Shown here: one piece after another, positions 28,185 to 37,414 of the stretch | Position numbering within the stretch: the first letter of the stretch is position 1 | How the letters are laid out: the number at the start of each line of letters is the position of its first letter | Source of the DNA: Roseburia intestinalis L1-82 | GTDB lineage: Bacteria > Bacillota > Clostridia > Lachnospirales > Lachnospiraceae | NCBI RefSeq assembly: GCF_900537995.1 | Contig: NZ_LR027880.1 | Coordinates: 2,922,001-2,986,000, forward strand | Length of the DNA: 64,000 bases | Reading direction: 5' to 3' | Program-made: the position numbers and the translations under genes | The notes under the pieces: model-generated | The model's input: the letters and a program-made list of their open reading frames with translations, nothing else | Database searches by the model: none | What the model was told of the DNA's origin: nothing

Positions 28185-30578
28185 TTATAAGCAACCAAGT
28201 GCTTCTAATAATAATTTGCTTCTTTCGCTAAAACACCAACCACATATTGTAATGTCACTTGATTTTATAACTGATTTCAATTCTTCTGAGCTCAATTTAC
28301 TTACATCGTATATTTTTATATTTAGTGAATCCCCCCATACTTTTAAATCTTCGTTCAATAATTGTTTTCCCGAAACACCATTATACTCGCTCAGTAATGA
28401 TCCATCTGGTCCTCCATGCATACCAGAAACTATTGAAATATCTCCAGAAGATTGATTTACAATTTCCGCAAATTGACTTTGTCTTATATTCCCTGTCGAA
28501 ACATATACACTTTGATTACCACCAACTTCTACCTTATAAAATGTAGGTTCATTATAAAATCTTGCATCCTCTATAGCTGCCAAATTTTCAATGTCATAAA
28601 AATCAGATATGCAAGAAACCTCATTTCCGTTCATATCAAATGAATACTGACCACGATATGCCGTTTTTTTACCAGTCCTTAGTTCATCTATGCCTTTAAA
28701 TACAAAGTGTATTGCCACACCAGTAAGAAAATCTGCCCCCATCTGTTTCCAGTCAAACGCATACGCTAGTTTCTCCTCTATAGACATGTTGGAATCAACA
28801 AGCGCATACATTCCTCTAGTCAGTACACCACTTCCAAGATCTACCAGCCCTTCTCCAACCCAATTTAATGCTGGAAATGCCGCACCAATTGCGCCAGTAA
28901 TCGCCCCAGTAACCATGGAAATCTCCATATCTCTAGTTGCTTCTCCCAGACTTCTGACATTTCCACTGGAGTAATCATTCACCGCTCCTACAACTGATGC
29001 TGAAATTGCTCCCATTCCTGCACCAAACAATGCACCTGCAACAACTGTTCCTATCCCCGGCAAAAATACAGCTAAAGCTATGCAGGCGGCTCCTACCGCA
29101 AGACCCATTACAAGATTTCTTGCAAATCCGCCCCAGTCAAATTCACCCTTCTGAGGTGCATCCTCATATGGATCATACCCCTGATATACCGTTCCCGCCA
29201 GACCTGTTCTCATGCCCAGCATATCCACACTGCCGTTCACACAAAGACTGGATGCCCCTTCTGCATACAATGCCATGATATCTGACATTCCCTGCATGGC
29301 AATCCCTGTCATGCTCTCCAGCCGGATTCCTTCTTTTGCCATCAGAACAAGCCCGCCATTGCTTTCTATGGTAGTCCCCGTTTCATCCTCAAATGTAATC
29401 TTTCCCGTTTCACCACCATCCAATCCCATTCGCTGCGGATACAGATCCATTCCTTTTCCGTGCTCTGACCGGAAACTTTTTTTCTCGGGACTTCCCGTCC
29501 CCTCACAGGTACTTCCATTGGTACGGATACACCCTGTTGCTATTCCCTGCGCCTCATCTCCATTTCCTATATATAATGCTGTTTTCGTTCCCTTCTGTGG
29601 CATACAGTACATCAGGTTACCTGTCACCGGGGCAAATCCATAACGGTTTCCACCCGCCGCAGTCTTGTCAATGTCAAATGCTACTTCTACCTGCTCTCCC
29701 TGTGTTCCGACAATGGATCCGACAAATGACATTCCCGTATAGTCCGGGTTATCCTCCCATGGAATCCACGTATAACTGTTTCCCGCAAGGCGGTATGTAA
29801 AGATGACCTCCCCTCCTGCCAGTTCTGTTTTTTTCCGAGAAACAAGCAGCTCCCTTCCTTCATATGTTACTCTGTCCCCCAGCGACAGGCTTGTCCTCGT
29901 AACAACATCATAACAAATGAAATCTTCCCTATCAACAAGGCATTTTCCACTGACTGCATAATATCTCCCATCAAAACAGAGATCACAGGAAATGATTTCT
30001 CCCAATTCCCTTTTTTCACCTTCCGGCAATCCAAGGTAAAAGCGGGGATAATAATAGCTGGTATCCGGCACTAATGGAAGCCCAAGCTGGGACGCCATTC
30101 TTTTCAGAAATCTCCAGTCTGTTTCCTGATACTGTATCAGTGTCCCTCCTGTTCGCATGTCGCTCCCCGGCAGTATGCAGGCGCAGTGATCGGTATCGGC
30201 TGTTACGGCACTGGCAATCCCCATATAAGTCTGTACTTTTTTCTGAAATACCCGGTTACTTTTTTTCTGATCTAAAAGAATGGTTCCTGACACAGCCTGT
30301 ATGTCTGCAATCCTGTATCCTCTTTCTTCTTTGATTTCCACCTTTTCCGGATATCCGCTGAACAACGCTCCCGCAGTATTCCCCTGCCCCAAAAGCTGTA
30401 TGGGTGCATTCATGCTGTTTATGCCTGTCTCGTTTTCTGACAACAGAAGTCGAAAGTTTCCTCTGGCATGTTCCCCTGGCACCTCCCATGTCTGAAAATC
30501 AAGGATCTTTTCTCTGGCAAAGGAGCTGGTAAATTTTAAATCGGAATATTCAATTTTCCTTTGTAATCCTTCTGCCAT
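28185..30578 (-). CDS. VgrG-like spike protein with C-terminal HG/C-type toxin tip
   Basis: An intact 797-residue spike-toxin. Residues 1 to about 260 are the VgrG core, about 275-345 the OB-like base, about 490-610 the hydrophobic pre-toxin segment (GLAVGAACIALAVFLPGIG). The last 150 residues are the tip, with SIVSGMHGGPDGSLLSEY and DITICGWCFSERSKLLLEAL. The His-Gly and Cys pair recalls caspase-like (clan CD) peptidases, but this is only a pattern. It is preceded 9 nt upstream by its DUF4280 gene and followed by an ankyrin immunity gene, making this the most complete module of the array. Confidence 0.85.
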   Translation of the reverse strand: MAEGLQRKIEYSDLKFTSSFAREKILDFQTWEVPGEHARGNFRLLLSENETGINSMNAPIQLLGQGNTAGALFSGYPEKVEIKEERGYRIADIQAVSGTILLDQKKSNRVFQKKVQTYMGIASAVTADTDHCACILPGSDMRTGGTLIQYQETDWRFLKRMASQLGLPLVPDTSYYYPRFYLGLPEGEKRELGEIISCDLCFDGRYYAVSGKCLVDREDFICYDVVTRTSLSLGDRVTYEGRELLVSRKKTELAGGEVIFTYRLAGNSYTWIPWEDNPDYTGMSFVGSIVGTQGEQVEVAFDIDKTAAGGNRYGFAPVTGNLMYCMPQKGTKTALYIGNGDEAQGIATGCIRTNGSTCEGTGSPEKKSFRSEHGKGMDLYPQRMGLDGGETGKITFEDETGTTIESNGGLVLMAKEGIRLESMTGIAMQGMSDIMALYAEGASSLCVNGSVDMLGMRTGLAGTVYQGYDPYEDAPQKGEFDWGGFARNLVMGLAVGAACIALAVFLPGIGTVVAGALFGAGMGAISASVVGAVNDYSSGNVRSLGEATRDMEISMVTGAITGAIGAAFPALNWVGEGLVDLGSGVLTRGMYALVDSNMSIEEKLAYAFDWKQMGADFLTGVAIHFVFKGIDELRTGKKTAYRGQYSFDMNGNEVSCISDFYDIENLAAIEDARFYNEPTFYKVEVGGNQSVYVSTGNIRQSQFAEIVNQSSGDISIVSGMHGGPDGSLLSEYNGVSGKQLLNEDLKVWGDSLNIKIYDVSKLSSEELKSVIKSSDITICGWCFSERSKLLLEALGCL

Positions 30579-30587
30579 AAACCTCTC

Positions 30588-31163
30588 CTATTCTTCCTGA
30601 CCTGATGAAATGGGTTCTATTAATCCTCCATAGGCACAAACAAGAAATGATCTCTGTGTCAATGCAGACAGCTTATCTCCTTCACTTGTTGCATCTGCGT
30701 TATTTCTAAGAATTTTCTCTGACTCATATACATCCTTCCATGTTCCCACAATACAGGGTGTACATGGATATCCTTTTACATTCTGCCCATCTTCTGTCTG
30801 CAGAATAATTTTATCCGCGTCCTCATCTTCCTCCTCTCCTGTGAAAAAATTTTTTATTTTTTCTGCAGTCTTAGCAAGCCATGATTTATTTAACGGATTC
30901 TCTTCGCTTTGGCAAATTCCAAAAGATGGAATATTTTTGTCATCCCCAACCTCACAATCTTCTTCGTGCATCATAGGCTTCCCGTTTGTATACACCCCAT
31001 GGCATATTGGCAGATTCAGTTTCCTTTTATGTGTTCCGCAGCTGCAGTACAGCTCTGCTCCCCGCACTAGGTACGGAAACTGGATCTCCTCGCCTTTCTC
31101 CAGCTCCAGCTGCGCAAAGCATGTATTATATACTTCATTTTTCAAATATTGTCTTATCACCAA
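30588..31163 (-). CDS. DUF4280 PAAR-like spike-tip protein
   Basis: A 191-residue DUF4280 protein. The family replaces PAAR in many contractile systems, capping the VgrG spike. Visible features: LVRGAELYCSCGTHKRKLNLP, a conserved PMMHEEDCEVGDDKNIPSFGIC segment, and the C-terminal CTPCIVGTWKDVYE followed by LTQRSFLVCAYGGLIEPI. The many paired Cys residues suggest metal binding or a Cys-stabilised tip. It is directly followed by a spike-toxin gene and starts right at the stop of PoNi. Confidence 0.85.
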   Translation of the reverse strand: MVIRQYLKNEVYNTCFAQLELEKGEEIQFPYLVRGAELYCSCGTHKRKLNLPICHGVYTNGKPMMHEEDCEVGDDKNIPSFGICQSEENPLNKSWLAKTAEKIKNFFTGEEEDEDADKIILQTEDGQNVKGYPCTPCIVGTWKDVYESEKILRNNADATSEGDKLSALTQRSFLVCAYGGLIEPISSGQEE

Positions 31164-32375
31164 TTATCTCTCGTCAAGAATATGTACTTCGTACATATTC
31201 TTGACATTTGATATCCTAGGAACCTTTGCATAATAATTTTGGTCATTCTCCAACTCAAACCGGACCAACTTAATCTCCTGTTCCCCCCAAAAATTTTTTA
31301 TATTATCTATATAATCCTCAATATCTTCTTTATAGTCAATTTGTATAATGTATCCTTTATCTACCAATAAGTTAACAAGAATTGTTCCTAAAAGTATTGC
31401 TTTTTTCTTATCATCCTCATACATCTCTAATGTATACCAAATTTCACTCAACTTATATTTGTTCCAAAACTCTTCATCTTCTAATTTGTCATAATCCATA
31501 ATGGCTGTATTTACCATATTCTGGAATTGTGCAGGAACAATACATTCCAATTCCCGATTTGATACAATCCCTTCACCAGTCTCATCTTTACGCCTATTCT
31601 TCTCCACTGTCTCTATCGCTTTTACAGAAAATCTCTTGTTCGATTTATAATGAGCCAAATCATATGGATAATGACTACTGCTCTTTAACTTCTCGTCATT
31701 TAATGCCAAAATCTTTGCTAATGCAGCTGACTCAAAACTCCATAATCCCACATATCCAACTTTTTTATGTGCGGTCTTCCACCCATAACTAGCATGTCCC
31801 TCTAGCCACTCTTTTTCCACATATTTCTTTAATCTAATATTGGCCGCCTCCCGGTTTTCTGCTGCCAATTTTATAATTTCCAGTGTTTTACTATACGGGC
31901 TTTCTTTTTGAAACTGTGAGGAATTTATATTCCTCTCCCATCCGCATGCACTTACAAGAAAATCAAACAAAATATCATCCTGTTCTTCTTCGTCTGCTTT
32001 TTCTATCAGCTTCTGCATCTCTTTCGCTGATATTTCAAGCAACATTCCTATAGAAAAAAACTGAATCATATGAACATAGCCAATCCTTCTATAGCCGATA
32101 TCTGAAATCATTTTTACACCAAGCAAATACATTTCTTCAAAGCTGTCACATGATAAACCCAATGAATATTTTGCACAAATCGAACTATAAATCATCTGAA
32201 ACAGCATCAATTTCGTATCATAAATAATTTCACTATTTTCCCTTGGATAGCGCTGTATTCCATTTTTAATATCCTCTTGTAATACAACAATTTCCTCAAT
32301 ATTTTTTCTAATATAATTTTCATTAAGTATAATTTTCTTTTTTAAATAGTCCTCATTACATAAAGTGTCTCTCAT
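31164..32375 (-). CDS. PoNi-type immunity protein (DUF1910/DUF1911)
   Basis: A 403-residue protein with a DUF1910-like N-terminal half and a DUF1911 C-terminal half, seen as KKVGYVGLWSFESAALAKILAL and YPYDLAHYKS. PoNi proteins neutralise PoNe DNases. The cognate PoNe spike is at 34174-36726, but a 1.75-kb IS now lies between them. The gene keeps its own ribosome binding site (AAAGGAG before the ATG). Whether it is still transcribed from the upstream operon through the IS, or from a promoter in the IS, is not visible. Confidence 0.85.
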   Translation of the reverse strand: MRDTLCNEDYLKKKIILNENYIRKNIEEIVVLQEDIKNGIQRYPRENSEIIYDTKLMLFQMIYSSICAKYSLGLSCDSFEEMYLLGVKMISDIGYRRIGYVHMIQFFSIGMLLEISAKEMQKLIEKADEEEQDDILFDFLVSACGWERNINSSQFQKESPYSKTLEIIKLAAENREAANIRLKKYVEKEWLEGHASYGWKTAHKKVGYVGLWSFESAALAKILALNDEKLKSSSHYPYDLAHYKSNKRFSVKAIETVEKNRRKDETGEGIVSNRELECIVPAQFQNMVNTAIMDYDKLEDEEFWNKYKLSEIWYTLEMYEDDKKKAILLGTILVNLLVDKGYIIQIDYKEDIEDYIDNIKNFWGEQEIKLVRFELENDQNYYAKVPRISNVKNMYEVHILDER

Positions 32376-32542
32376 TTGACGTCTCCTTCTCTTTCTATTA
32401 CACTATAGGCGTTTGCGAAACGCCACAAGCCGCATAAATACGGCATTTTTTTGTTGTTAAAATAAAATATCTCCTCAAGGTTTATGGTAAAATAGAGTTG
32501 CGAGAAACTATCAACCAATCCACCTAAAGGAGATATACCTAC

Positions 32543-34000
32543 ATGATAACACATAAGCAGCTCACTTTGGCAGAAATTTTTGATGATTGCCAAAATAAAT
32601 TCGACAATGACAAATACCAGTTCCTTTCACTTCTTGATGAAACCATTAACCTTGATGAAATTGTTCCTGTTTCTTTTGTTTCTCATTTTCACGCTTCAAC
32701 CGGAAGACCTCGCAAGCACCAGCTTTATCCAATGCTCAAAGCACTTCTGCTCCAGCGTATTTTCTCAATCCCGACTGACACACTTCTGATTGTGTTCTTG
32801 AAATACTCTCAGGAACTGCGTGACTTCTGTGGCTTTGATGTTGTACCGGATGCCTCAAAATTTACCCGTTTTAAACAGGATTTCCTGATGGACTTACAAT
32901 CTATGTTCAATCACATGGTTGATATGACCGAACCGATCTGCCAAAAACTTGACCCTCATCTGGCAACTATGACTATCTTCGATACCTCTGGCATTGAAGC
33001 CTGGGTAACTGAAAATAATCCAAAATACGCAAACCGTATTATCAAACAGTTAAAAGCTTTTGCAAAGGCAAACAACCTTGATAAAAGCTATGATCCTTAT
33101 AAGGCTGCTTATGGTTCCATGCCTACGCATGCTGCTTCGAATCAGGCAATCCAACAGATGTATATCAATGGACATTTCTGCTATGCCTATAAGTTCGGCA
33201 TTGTAACCAATGGGCTTGGCATTGTCCGTGATATCACTTTCTATAACAAAGAGTTCCTAAAGGCTCATCCGGATATCGTTGTGGAAAAGAAATCTGACTC
33301 TCCTGATGAGGATAAATCTCTTGCCGATTCAAAGGCCCTGCTTCCTGTTCTGATTGATTTCTTTCAGAAGCATCCGCTTATCGCCCCTAAGACTTTTCTT
33401 GGTGATGCTGCTTTTGACACGATTGAAATCTACAAAGCCCTTTTCGATGAAATTGGATTTGAAAAAGCATTTATTCCTCTCCGTGTAAAACTTTCTATGG
33501 AAGATAATGGTTATACCATTAACGAAAATGGTGTTCCCTGTTGTCCGCATGATTCTTCGCTTCCTATGAAAAGAGAAGGTAGTAAATCACACTTAAAAAG
33601 CAAAATTCCTACAATGAAATTTGTCTGCCCGAAAATGAAATGGGAATACAATAAAGCAGATAAAACCAAACGCTGTGTATGCCATTGTGATAATCCCTGC
33701 ACAACATCTTCCTGTGGAAGAATGATTTACATTTATCCAGAAAAGAATCTTCGTGCCTATCCCGGAGTGGAACGAGGTTCAGCAGAATGGGAAGAAACAT
33801 ATAAAATCCGTGTAAACGTTGAAAAATCTATCAACCACTTTAAAGACAGCTTTTGCGTAGCTAATCGTAAAACCCAGAACGAAAAAACGCTTCATGCCGA
33901 TTTACTTTTGGCTGGCATAGCTCAACTTGTTACAGTAATTGTTGCTGATAAAATTCATCAACATCAATACATTCGAAGTCTTAAGCCTTTGATTGCTTAA
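32543..34000 (+). CDS. DDE transposase of the IS between PoNe and PoNi
   Basis: A 485-residue transposase with an N-terminal DUF772-like domain (GRPRKHQLYPMLKALLLQRIF, then SQELRDFCGF) and a DDE domain: MTIFDTSGIEAW, FLGDAAFDTIEIY and a C-terminal Glu region near INHFKDSFCVANRKTQ. A Cys-rich insert (CVCHCDNPCTTSSCGR) lies before the last motif. The 11-bp duplication fits an IS4-like mechanism, but I do not assign a definite family. No frame defects. Confidence 0.88.
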   Translation: MITHKQLTLAEIFDDCQNKFDNDKYQFLSLLDETINLDEIVPVSFVSHFHASTGRPRKHQLYPMLKALLLQRIFSIPTDTLLIVFLKYSQELRDFCGFDVVPDASKFTRFKQDFLMDLQSMFNHMVDMTEPICQKLDPHLATMTIFDTSGIEAWVTENNPKYANRIIKQLKAFAKANNLDKSYDPYKAAYGSMPTHAASNQAIQQMYINGHFCYAYKFGIVTNGLGIVRDITFYNKEFLKAHPDIVVEKKSDSPDEDKSLADSKALLPVLIDFFQKHPLIAPKTFLGDAAFDTIEIYKALFDEIGFEKAFIPLRVKLSMEDNGYTINENGVPCCPHDSSLPMKREGSKSHLKSKIPTMKFVCPKMKWEYNKADKTKRCVCHCDNPCTTSSCGRMIYIYPEKNLRAYPGVERGSAEWEETYKIRVNVEKSINHFKDSFCVANRKTQNEKTLHADLLLAGIAQLVTVIVADKIHQHQYIRSLKPLIA

Positions 34001-34024
34001 AATTGAGATTTTATAAATTTTTCT

Positions 34025-34051
34025 GCTTCATACTAACTATGAAGCCTTTTT
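34025..34051 (+). terminator. Intrinsic terminator after the IS transposase
   Basis: GCTTCATA (34025-34032), loop CTAAC and TATGAAGC (34038-34045) form an 8-bp stem followed by C and five T residues, 25 nt after the transposase stop. Confidence 0.75.
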
Positions 34052-34173
34052 GTCATGCCCTAAATGAATGACTGCCACCTTCCATTCCAAGAATCCTGCA
34101 TTGCAGGATTCTATCCTTGTTTTCAATCAAGATTGCGAACTTGTTTCGCAATTACCTACTATTACACTAATTT

Positions 34174-36726
34174 CTATGGCCAGATTCCGATGATATTTCC
34201 CTGCGAATCTAATCGATATGTAACTACATTCCCATCCGCATCTACTTTACTTAGCACCCTTTCTACCTGCCCCTTTTTCAATGCCTCCATAATTTTATAT
34301 GCTAATTCCTCATCTCCGTCTACAGCGTCTAAAATCCTATTGTTTCCAGTAACACTTCCTAGCAGCCAATCATCTGACATCTGTTTCCCATCATCTGTCT
34401 TTCCTAGTTGCGCCTTACCAAACTTCGCCTCATCAATGATATACTCAACATTTGAATTCTGATTTAAATTTTCATACAATCCATCAATACCCTTTACTAT
34501 TTTGTCATCTGGACATGAAGGTGCATTTCTCCCTACAGATTTCAAATCATATCCTGCATCTTTAAGCCCCTGATTATTAACCAAATTATCATCCGCCTTA
34601 AATTCGCCAAAATTTCCTTTTTGCTTTGAACTAGCATTTATAACATCAAATCCCTCAAATCCATTGCTATGCCGTAAATCGGAACCGGAAATCTCAGTTC
34701 TTACGCCATTCGGTAAATTACCATTTTGCTTAAATGTGTCACTGCCTTTTGCCGACTTTGAACTGATACCCTGGGCATCAAGATTATTGAGTTCACTCCC
34801 TCCTCTATTCTTCCATCCACCCGGCAGTTTTTTCGCAATCCCGTCAACCGCCTCGCCTATGAAAACACCTGTCACAAAATCCACAGCCATCTGCCCCGGA
34901 TCAAAGATATACGCAAGCTTTTCTTCCAGCGTCATGTCCCCGTCCAGTGCCGCATATGCGGCGCGCTCCACAGTTGCCACTGTAGTATCCACACCGCCTT
35001 CCACCAGACGGTTCATCCCAGGAAATTTCACCCCGATGGCTCCCGTGATTGCACCGCTGATGGCTGCAATCGCCACATCTCTTATGGCTTCCTCTGCACT
35101 CCGCACATTCCCGCTGCTGTAATCGCCAACCGCTCCTGCCACACTTGCGGAAACTGCACCGATCCCTGCTCCCATCAGCGCTCCCGCTGCTATGGTTCCG
35201 ATTCCCGGAAGCAGAAGGCTCATTGCGATGCACGCCGCACCGACTGCAAGTCCCATGACAAGGTTTCTCGTAAAACCTCCCCAGTCAAATTTCCCCTCCT
35301 CCGGGGCGTCTGCATACGGCGCATAGTTTCTGTATGTACTGCCTCCCAGTCCCGTAAGAGCGCCCATCATGTCCACACTGCCGTTCACACAGAGGCTCGA
35401 TGTTCCTGCCCCGCAGAGTACCATGATGTCCGACACTCCATGCACGGCGATTCCCGTCATGCTCTCCAGGCGGATTCCCTCTTTTGCCAGCAGGAGCAGA
35501 CTCCCGCTGCTTCCCAGAAGCGTTCCGCTCCCGTCCTCCATCGTAAGCTTTCCTGCTTCCCCGCCGTCCATTCCCATGCTCTGGGGATACAGGCTCATTC
35601 CCTTGCCGTGCTCCGAGCAGAAGCCTTTCTTTTCCGGGCTGCCCGTTCCCTCGCACGAAGCGCCGTTCGTCCGGATGCAGCCTGACACCACGCCCTGCGC
35701 CTCGTTCCCGCTTCCCAGATACAGCGCCGCCTTTGTCCCCACCTGCGGCATGCAGTACATCAGGTTTCCCGTTGCAGGGGCAAAGCCGTAGCTGTTTCCC
35801 CCTGCCGATGCCCTGTCCATGTCAAATGCCAGCTCCACGCGTTCCCCGCATGCTGCCGTCACTTCCCCCACGAACGACATCCCCGTGTAATCCGGGTTCT
35901 CTTCCGGTGCAACCCGTGTGTAGCTCTCTCCCGCAAGGCGGTAGGTAAACAGAACCTCCCCTCGTACCAGTTCTGTTTTTTTCCGGGAAACCGTCAGCTC
36001 CCTGCCTTCGTATGTGACCCTGTCACCTAACGACAGCCTTGTCCCCGTGACCACATCATAGCAGATGAAATCCTTTCTATCAACGGTACATCTCCCGCTG
36101 ACCGCATAATAACGCCCGTCAAAGCAGATCCCGCAGGAGAGAACCTCCCCGAGCTCCTTTTTCTCCCCCTCCGGCAGCCCCATGTAAAACCGCGGGTAAT
36201 AATACCCCGTGTCCGGCACCAGGGGCAGTCCCATCCGGGACGCCATTCTCTTGAGGAATTTCCAGTCTGTCTCCCCGTACTGGATGAGTGTTCCGCCCGT
36301 CTCCCGGTCGTCCCCGGCGAGAATGCAGGCGCTGTGCCCCGTTTCCGCCGTGACCGCACCCGCAATTCCGAGGTAGGTTTGCCTCCTGTCCTGGAATACG
36401 CGGCTTCGCTTTTCCATATCCAGAAGCACTGTCCCTGACACTGCCTCGATTTCCGCAATCCGCCAGCCGTGCTCTGTCATGGTCTCTGTCCTCTGCGGGT
36501 ATCCGCAGAACAGGGCTTCTGCCCGGTTTCCCTCCTCCCGCAGCTGCACGGGAACATTCCTTTCACAGACAACCGGCGCTTCTTCTGACAGGAGCACACG
36601 GAATTTTCCCCTGGCATGCTCCCCGGGGGCTTCCCGTATCTCAAATCCCAGAAGCTTTTTTACTGCAGACACCCCCAGAAACTGTAATCCGGCGTATTCT
36701 GTTTTCTTCTGTACCCCCTGTGCCAT
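34174..36726 (-). CDS. VgrG-like spike protein with C-terminal PoNe DNase
   Basis: About 850 residues from MAQGVQKK, preceded by GGAGG. The VgrG core, OB-like base and hydrophobic pre-toxin segment (GLAVGAACIAMSLLLPGIG) follow the same plan as the other copies but are diverged. The tip of about 200 residues is PoNe, a PD-(D/E)XK-type DNase: KGNFGEFKADDNL, then VKGIDGLYEN, YIIDEAKFGKAQL and DGKQMSDDWL. The first 1.9 kb of the gene are clearly GC-rich while the tip is AT-rich, so the tip was probably acquired separately. DUF4280 gene upstream; PoNi downstream beyond the IS. Confidence 0.9.
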   Translation of the reverse strand: MAQGVQKKTEYAGLQFLGVSAVKKLLGFEIREAPGEHARGKFRVLLSEEAPVVCERNVPVQLREEGNRAEALFCGYPQRTETMTEHGWRIAEIEAVSGTVLLDMEKRSRVFQDRRQTYLGIAGAVTAETGHSACILAGDDRETGGTLIQYGETDWKFLKRMASRMGLPLVPDTGYYYPRFYMGLPEGEKKELGEVLSCGICFDGRYYAVSGRCTVDRKDFICYDVVTGTRLSLGDRVTYEGRELTVSRKKTELVRGEVLFTYRLAGESYTRVAPEENPDYTGMSFVGEVTAACGERVELAFDMDRASAGGNSYGFAPATGNLMYCMPQVGTKAALYLGSGNEAQGVVSGCIRTNGASCEGTGSPEKKGFCSEHGKGMSLYPQSMGMDGGEAGKLTMEDGSGTLLGSSGSLLLLAKEGIRLESMTGIAVHGVSDIMVLCGAGTSSLCVNGSVDMMGALTGLGGSTYRNYAPYADAPEEGKFDWGGFTRNLVMGLAVGAACIAMSLLLPGIGTIAAGALMGAGIGAVSASVAGAVGDYSSGNVRSAEEAIRDVAIAAISGAITGAIGVKFPGMNRLVEGGVDTTVATVERAAYAALDGDMTLEEKLAYIFDPGQMAVDFVTGVFIGEAVDGIAKKLPGGWKNRGGSELNNLDAQGISSKSAKGSDTFKQNGNLPNGVRTEISGSDLRHSNGFEGFDVINASSKQKGNFGEFKADDNLVNNQGLKDAGYDLKSVGRNAPSCPDDKIVKGIDGLYENLNQNSNVEYIIDEAKFGKAQLGKTDDGKQMSDDWLLGSVTGNNRILDAVDGDEELAYKIMEALKKGQVERVLSKVDADGNVVTYRLDSQGNIIGIWP

Positions 36727-36741
36727 AACCATTCCTCCCTG

Positions 36742-37404
36742 TCATTCCTCCTGACCGGATGTCACCGGCTCGATCAGTCCGCCATAGGCACAGACCAGGA
36801 AGGATCTCTGTGTCAGCGCACACAGCCGGTCTCCCTCATCTGTTCCGTCCGTATGATTCCGGACAATTTTTTCCGTCTCATATGCATCCTTCCATGTTCC
36901 CACAATGCAAGGCGTGCAGGGATAGCCTTTCACGTTCTGTCCGTCCTCCGTCTTTAGGATGATCTTTTCCGCATCATCCGTGTCCTCCTCTCCGGTAAAA
37001 AAATCCTTGATCTTGTCCCCTGCTTTGGCAAACCATGATTTGTTCACCGGATTCTCTTCGCTTTGGCAAATTCCAAAAGATGGAATATTTTTGTCATCCC
37101 CAACCTCACAATCTTCTTCGTGCATCATAGGCTTCCCGTTTGTATACACCCCATGGCATATTGGCAAATTTAATCTCCTTTTATGCGTCCCGCAATTACA
37201 GTAAAGCTCCGCTCCCCGAACCAAATACGGGAACTGCACCTCTTCGCCCTCCTCCAATTCCAATTGGTCAAATAATGCCTGCAGCTCCATCTCATGCTGT
37301 TCCTGTGCACTTTCTGATATACCATTTAACTCTTCTGACGATTTTTTCGCATTTCCTGCCCGTGTCACCAATGCGCCATTCGCAAAATTATCTCCTTTTG
37401 ACAT
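36742..37404 (-). CDS. DUF4280 PAAR-like spike-tip protein
   Basis: A 220-residue DUF4280 protein, longer at its N-terminus than the copy at 30588 (it starts MSKGDNFANGALVTRAGNAK) but with a nearly identical central part (LVRGAELYCNCGTHKRRLNLP). The PMMHEEDCEVGDDKNIPSFGIC region is even conserved at DNA level, showing recent exchange between the two genes. It belongs to the VgrG-PoNe module and immediately follows the injection-system core genes. Confidence 0.85.
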   Translation of the reverse strand: MSKGDNFANGALVTRAGNAKKSSEELNGISESAQEQHEMELQALFDQLELEEGEEVQFPYLVRGAELYCNCGTHKRRLNLPICHGVYTNGKPMMHEEDCEVGDDKNIPSFGICQSEENPVNKSWFAKAGDKIKDFFTGEEDTDDAEKIILKTEDGQNVKGYPCTPCIVGTWKDAYETEKIVRNHTDGTDEGDRLCALTQRSFLVCAYGGLIEPVTSGQEE

Positions 37405-37414
37405 TCAGCTCCTC

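Larger units (their letters stand above)
32406..34158 (+). mobile_element. Insertion sequence with 16-bp TIRs and 11-bp target duplication
   Basis: The ends are TAGGCGTTTGCGAAAC (32406-32421) and the reverse complement TAGGTAATTGCGAAAC (34143-34158), 13 of 16 identical. They are flanked by CTATTACACTA direct repeats (32395-32405, 34159-34169). The 1,753-bp element carries one transposase gene on the plus strand, against the direction of the toxin operon. It separates PoNe from PoNi. Confidence 0.88.

Noticed and set aside
32423..32450. Terminator-like GCCG-CGGC plus T-run at the IS left end
   Set aside because: The stem has only four base pairs and it faces into the IS; too weak to call.
34090..34112. 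Perfect palindrome AGAATCCTGCA-T-TGCAGGATTCT as an operator
   Set aside because: It lies inside the IS between its terminator and its right end, so it is part of the IS.
9751..37404. Repeated blocks suggesting a CRISPR or satellite array
   Set aside because: The repeats are kilobase-long coding copies of VgrG genes, not short spaced repeats.
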